NCBI GenBank assembly: GCA_903830745.1
Contig: CAIKVF010000210.1
Location: forward strand, 1-7,133
Source of the DNA: an uncultured Actinomycetes bacterium
GTDB taxonomy: Bacteria; Actinomycetota; Acidimicrobiia; Acidimicrobiales; RAAP-2
Direction of reading: 5' to 3'
DNA length: 7,133 nucleotides
Part shown: positions 6,582 through 7,133 of the stretch, piece after piece
Layout of the letters: each line of letters begins with the position of its first letter
Position numbering within the stretch: position 1 is the stretch's first letter
Translations under genes and position numbers: made by a program
Notes under the pieces: model-generated
What the model saw: the letters and a program-made list of their open reading frames with translations, nothing else
What the model was told of the DNA's origin: nothing
Database searches by the model: none

Positions 6582-7133
6582 CTAGCTCACAACGACGCGG
6601 GCAACACGGGTAGCAATCATGGTGAAGATCTCATAGGCAATGGTGTCAAGTCGTTCTGCGAGTTCATTCGCGGAAATGAATTCATCACCCTGGCGACCAA
6701 GTAGCACCACTTCGTCTCCAACCTTCACGTCGTCATCACCGCAGTCAATAACTATCTGGTCCATTGTTATTTGTCCAGCGAGTGGGTAACGCTTGGCATT
6801 AATTAATACTTCAGCGCCACCAGCAAAGAGTGATCGTGCGTATCCATCGGCGTAGCCGTAAGGGATTGTTGCAATGTTTGAGTCATTTTCAAGTTCTCGA
6901 CGTCGACCGTAACTTGGACGAGCCCCCGCAGGAACACGACGAACAGCGCTCACCGCTGAATGAAGGCTCACTGCTTGTTGCAGACTCATTCCCGACTCAC
7001 CTATGACACTTTCTAGCCAGAGCTGTGGTGCAACACCAAGTAGTCCGAGTCCACAGCGCACCATGGTGCCGTGAGCTTCCTTAAAGGCAACAGTTCCCGC
7101 AGTATTGGCAAGGTGAATGTTCTTAACTGCAAT
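6582..7133 (-). CDS. alr: Alanine racemase Alr, C-terminal part (5' end outside window)
   Basis: Alr is a PLP enzyme interconverting L- and D-alanine for peptidoglycan; active sites form at the interface of a homodimer. Only 183 codons plus the TAG stop are in the window; the frame is open to the right edge, so roughly the N-terminal half, with the PLP-binding lysine, lies outside. In fragment numbering: HLANTAG (7-13) ends the PLP barrel, VRCGLGLLGV (25-34) matches the family's V-R-x-G-x-x-x-Y-G block, then comes the C-terminal beta domain with SYGRR (74-78), YGYADGYAR (92-100) holding the catalytic base tyrosine region, and GQITMDQ (120-126), which has Thr where many family members have Cys before Met-Asp. 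It is the first visible gene of the operon and is followed after two bases by the glycosylase. Confidence 0.95.
   Translation of the reverse strand: MAVKNIHLANTAGTVAFKEAHGTMVRCGLGLLGVAPQLWLESVIGESGMSLQQAVSLHSAVSAVRRVPAGARPSYGRRRELENDSNIATIPYGYADGYARSLFAGGAEVLINAKRYPLAGQITMDQIVIDCGDDDVKVGDEVVLLGRQGDEFISANELAERLDTIAYEIFTMIATRVARVVVS

Overview
This is a compact stretch of housekeeping chromosome with every recognisable gene on the minus strand. The organism is most probably an actinobacterium (Actinomycetota). In transcription order (right to left) the genes are alr - UDG - tsaE - tsaB - rimI - tsaD - pdxH - groES - groEL - hemQ. Without UDG and pdxH, this is the alr-tsaE-tsaB-rimI-tsaD-groES-groEL1 order known from Mycobacterium tuberculosis (Rv3423c to Rv3417c). 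The GroES and GroEL sequences also look actinobacterial. Base composition is only about half G+C by eye, low for the phylum, which suggests a lower-GC (for example aquatic) lineage. The genus cannot be fixed from this window.

Right part (7133 to 2786): the C-terminal half of alanine racemase, running off the window edge, is followed by a family 4 uracil-DNA glycosylase, then tsaE, tsaB, rimI and tsaD, then pdxH. Junctions are very tight: four are 4-base start/stop overlaps (GTGA or ATGA), one is a 2-base gap and one an 18-base gap. This looks like one translationally coupled operon. TsaE, TsaB and TsaD form the complex that puts threonylcarbamoyl on A37 of ANN-decoding tRNAs; TsaC, which makes the intermediate, is not here.

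Middle (2785 to 732): an 86-base gap separates pdxH from the chaperonin operon groES-groEL. It holds the most interesting signal in the window: two CIRCE-type inverted repeats (HrcA operators) placed end to end with one base between them, overlapping a plausible sigma-70-like promoter. groEL ends in a Gly/Met-rich tail and is followed by a perfect 14-bp hairpin, probably a terminator.

Left part (731 to 1): hemQ (coproheme decarboxylase), truncated by the left window edge. It resembles the Firmicutes-type enzyme more than the classical actinobacterial type and appears to have a leaderless promoter.

I found no tRNA, rRNA, CRISPR array, mobile element, defence system or gene of unknown family. 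There is no gene-free stretch over 300 bases. The candidate novelties are regulatory architecture and gene-order changes, not a new enzyme system.
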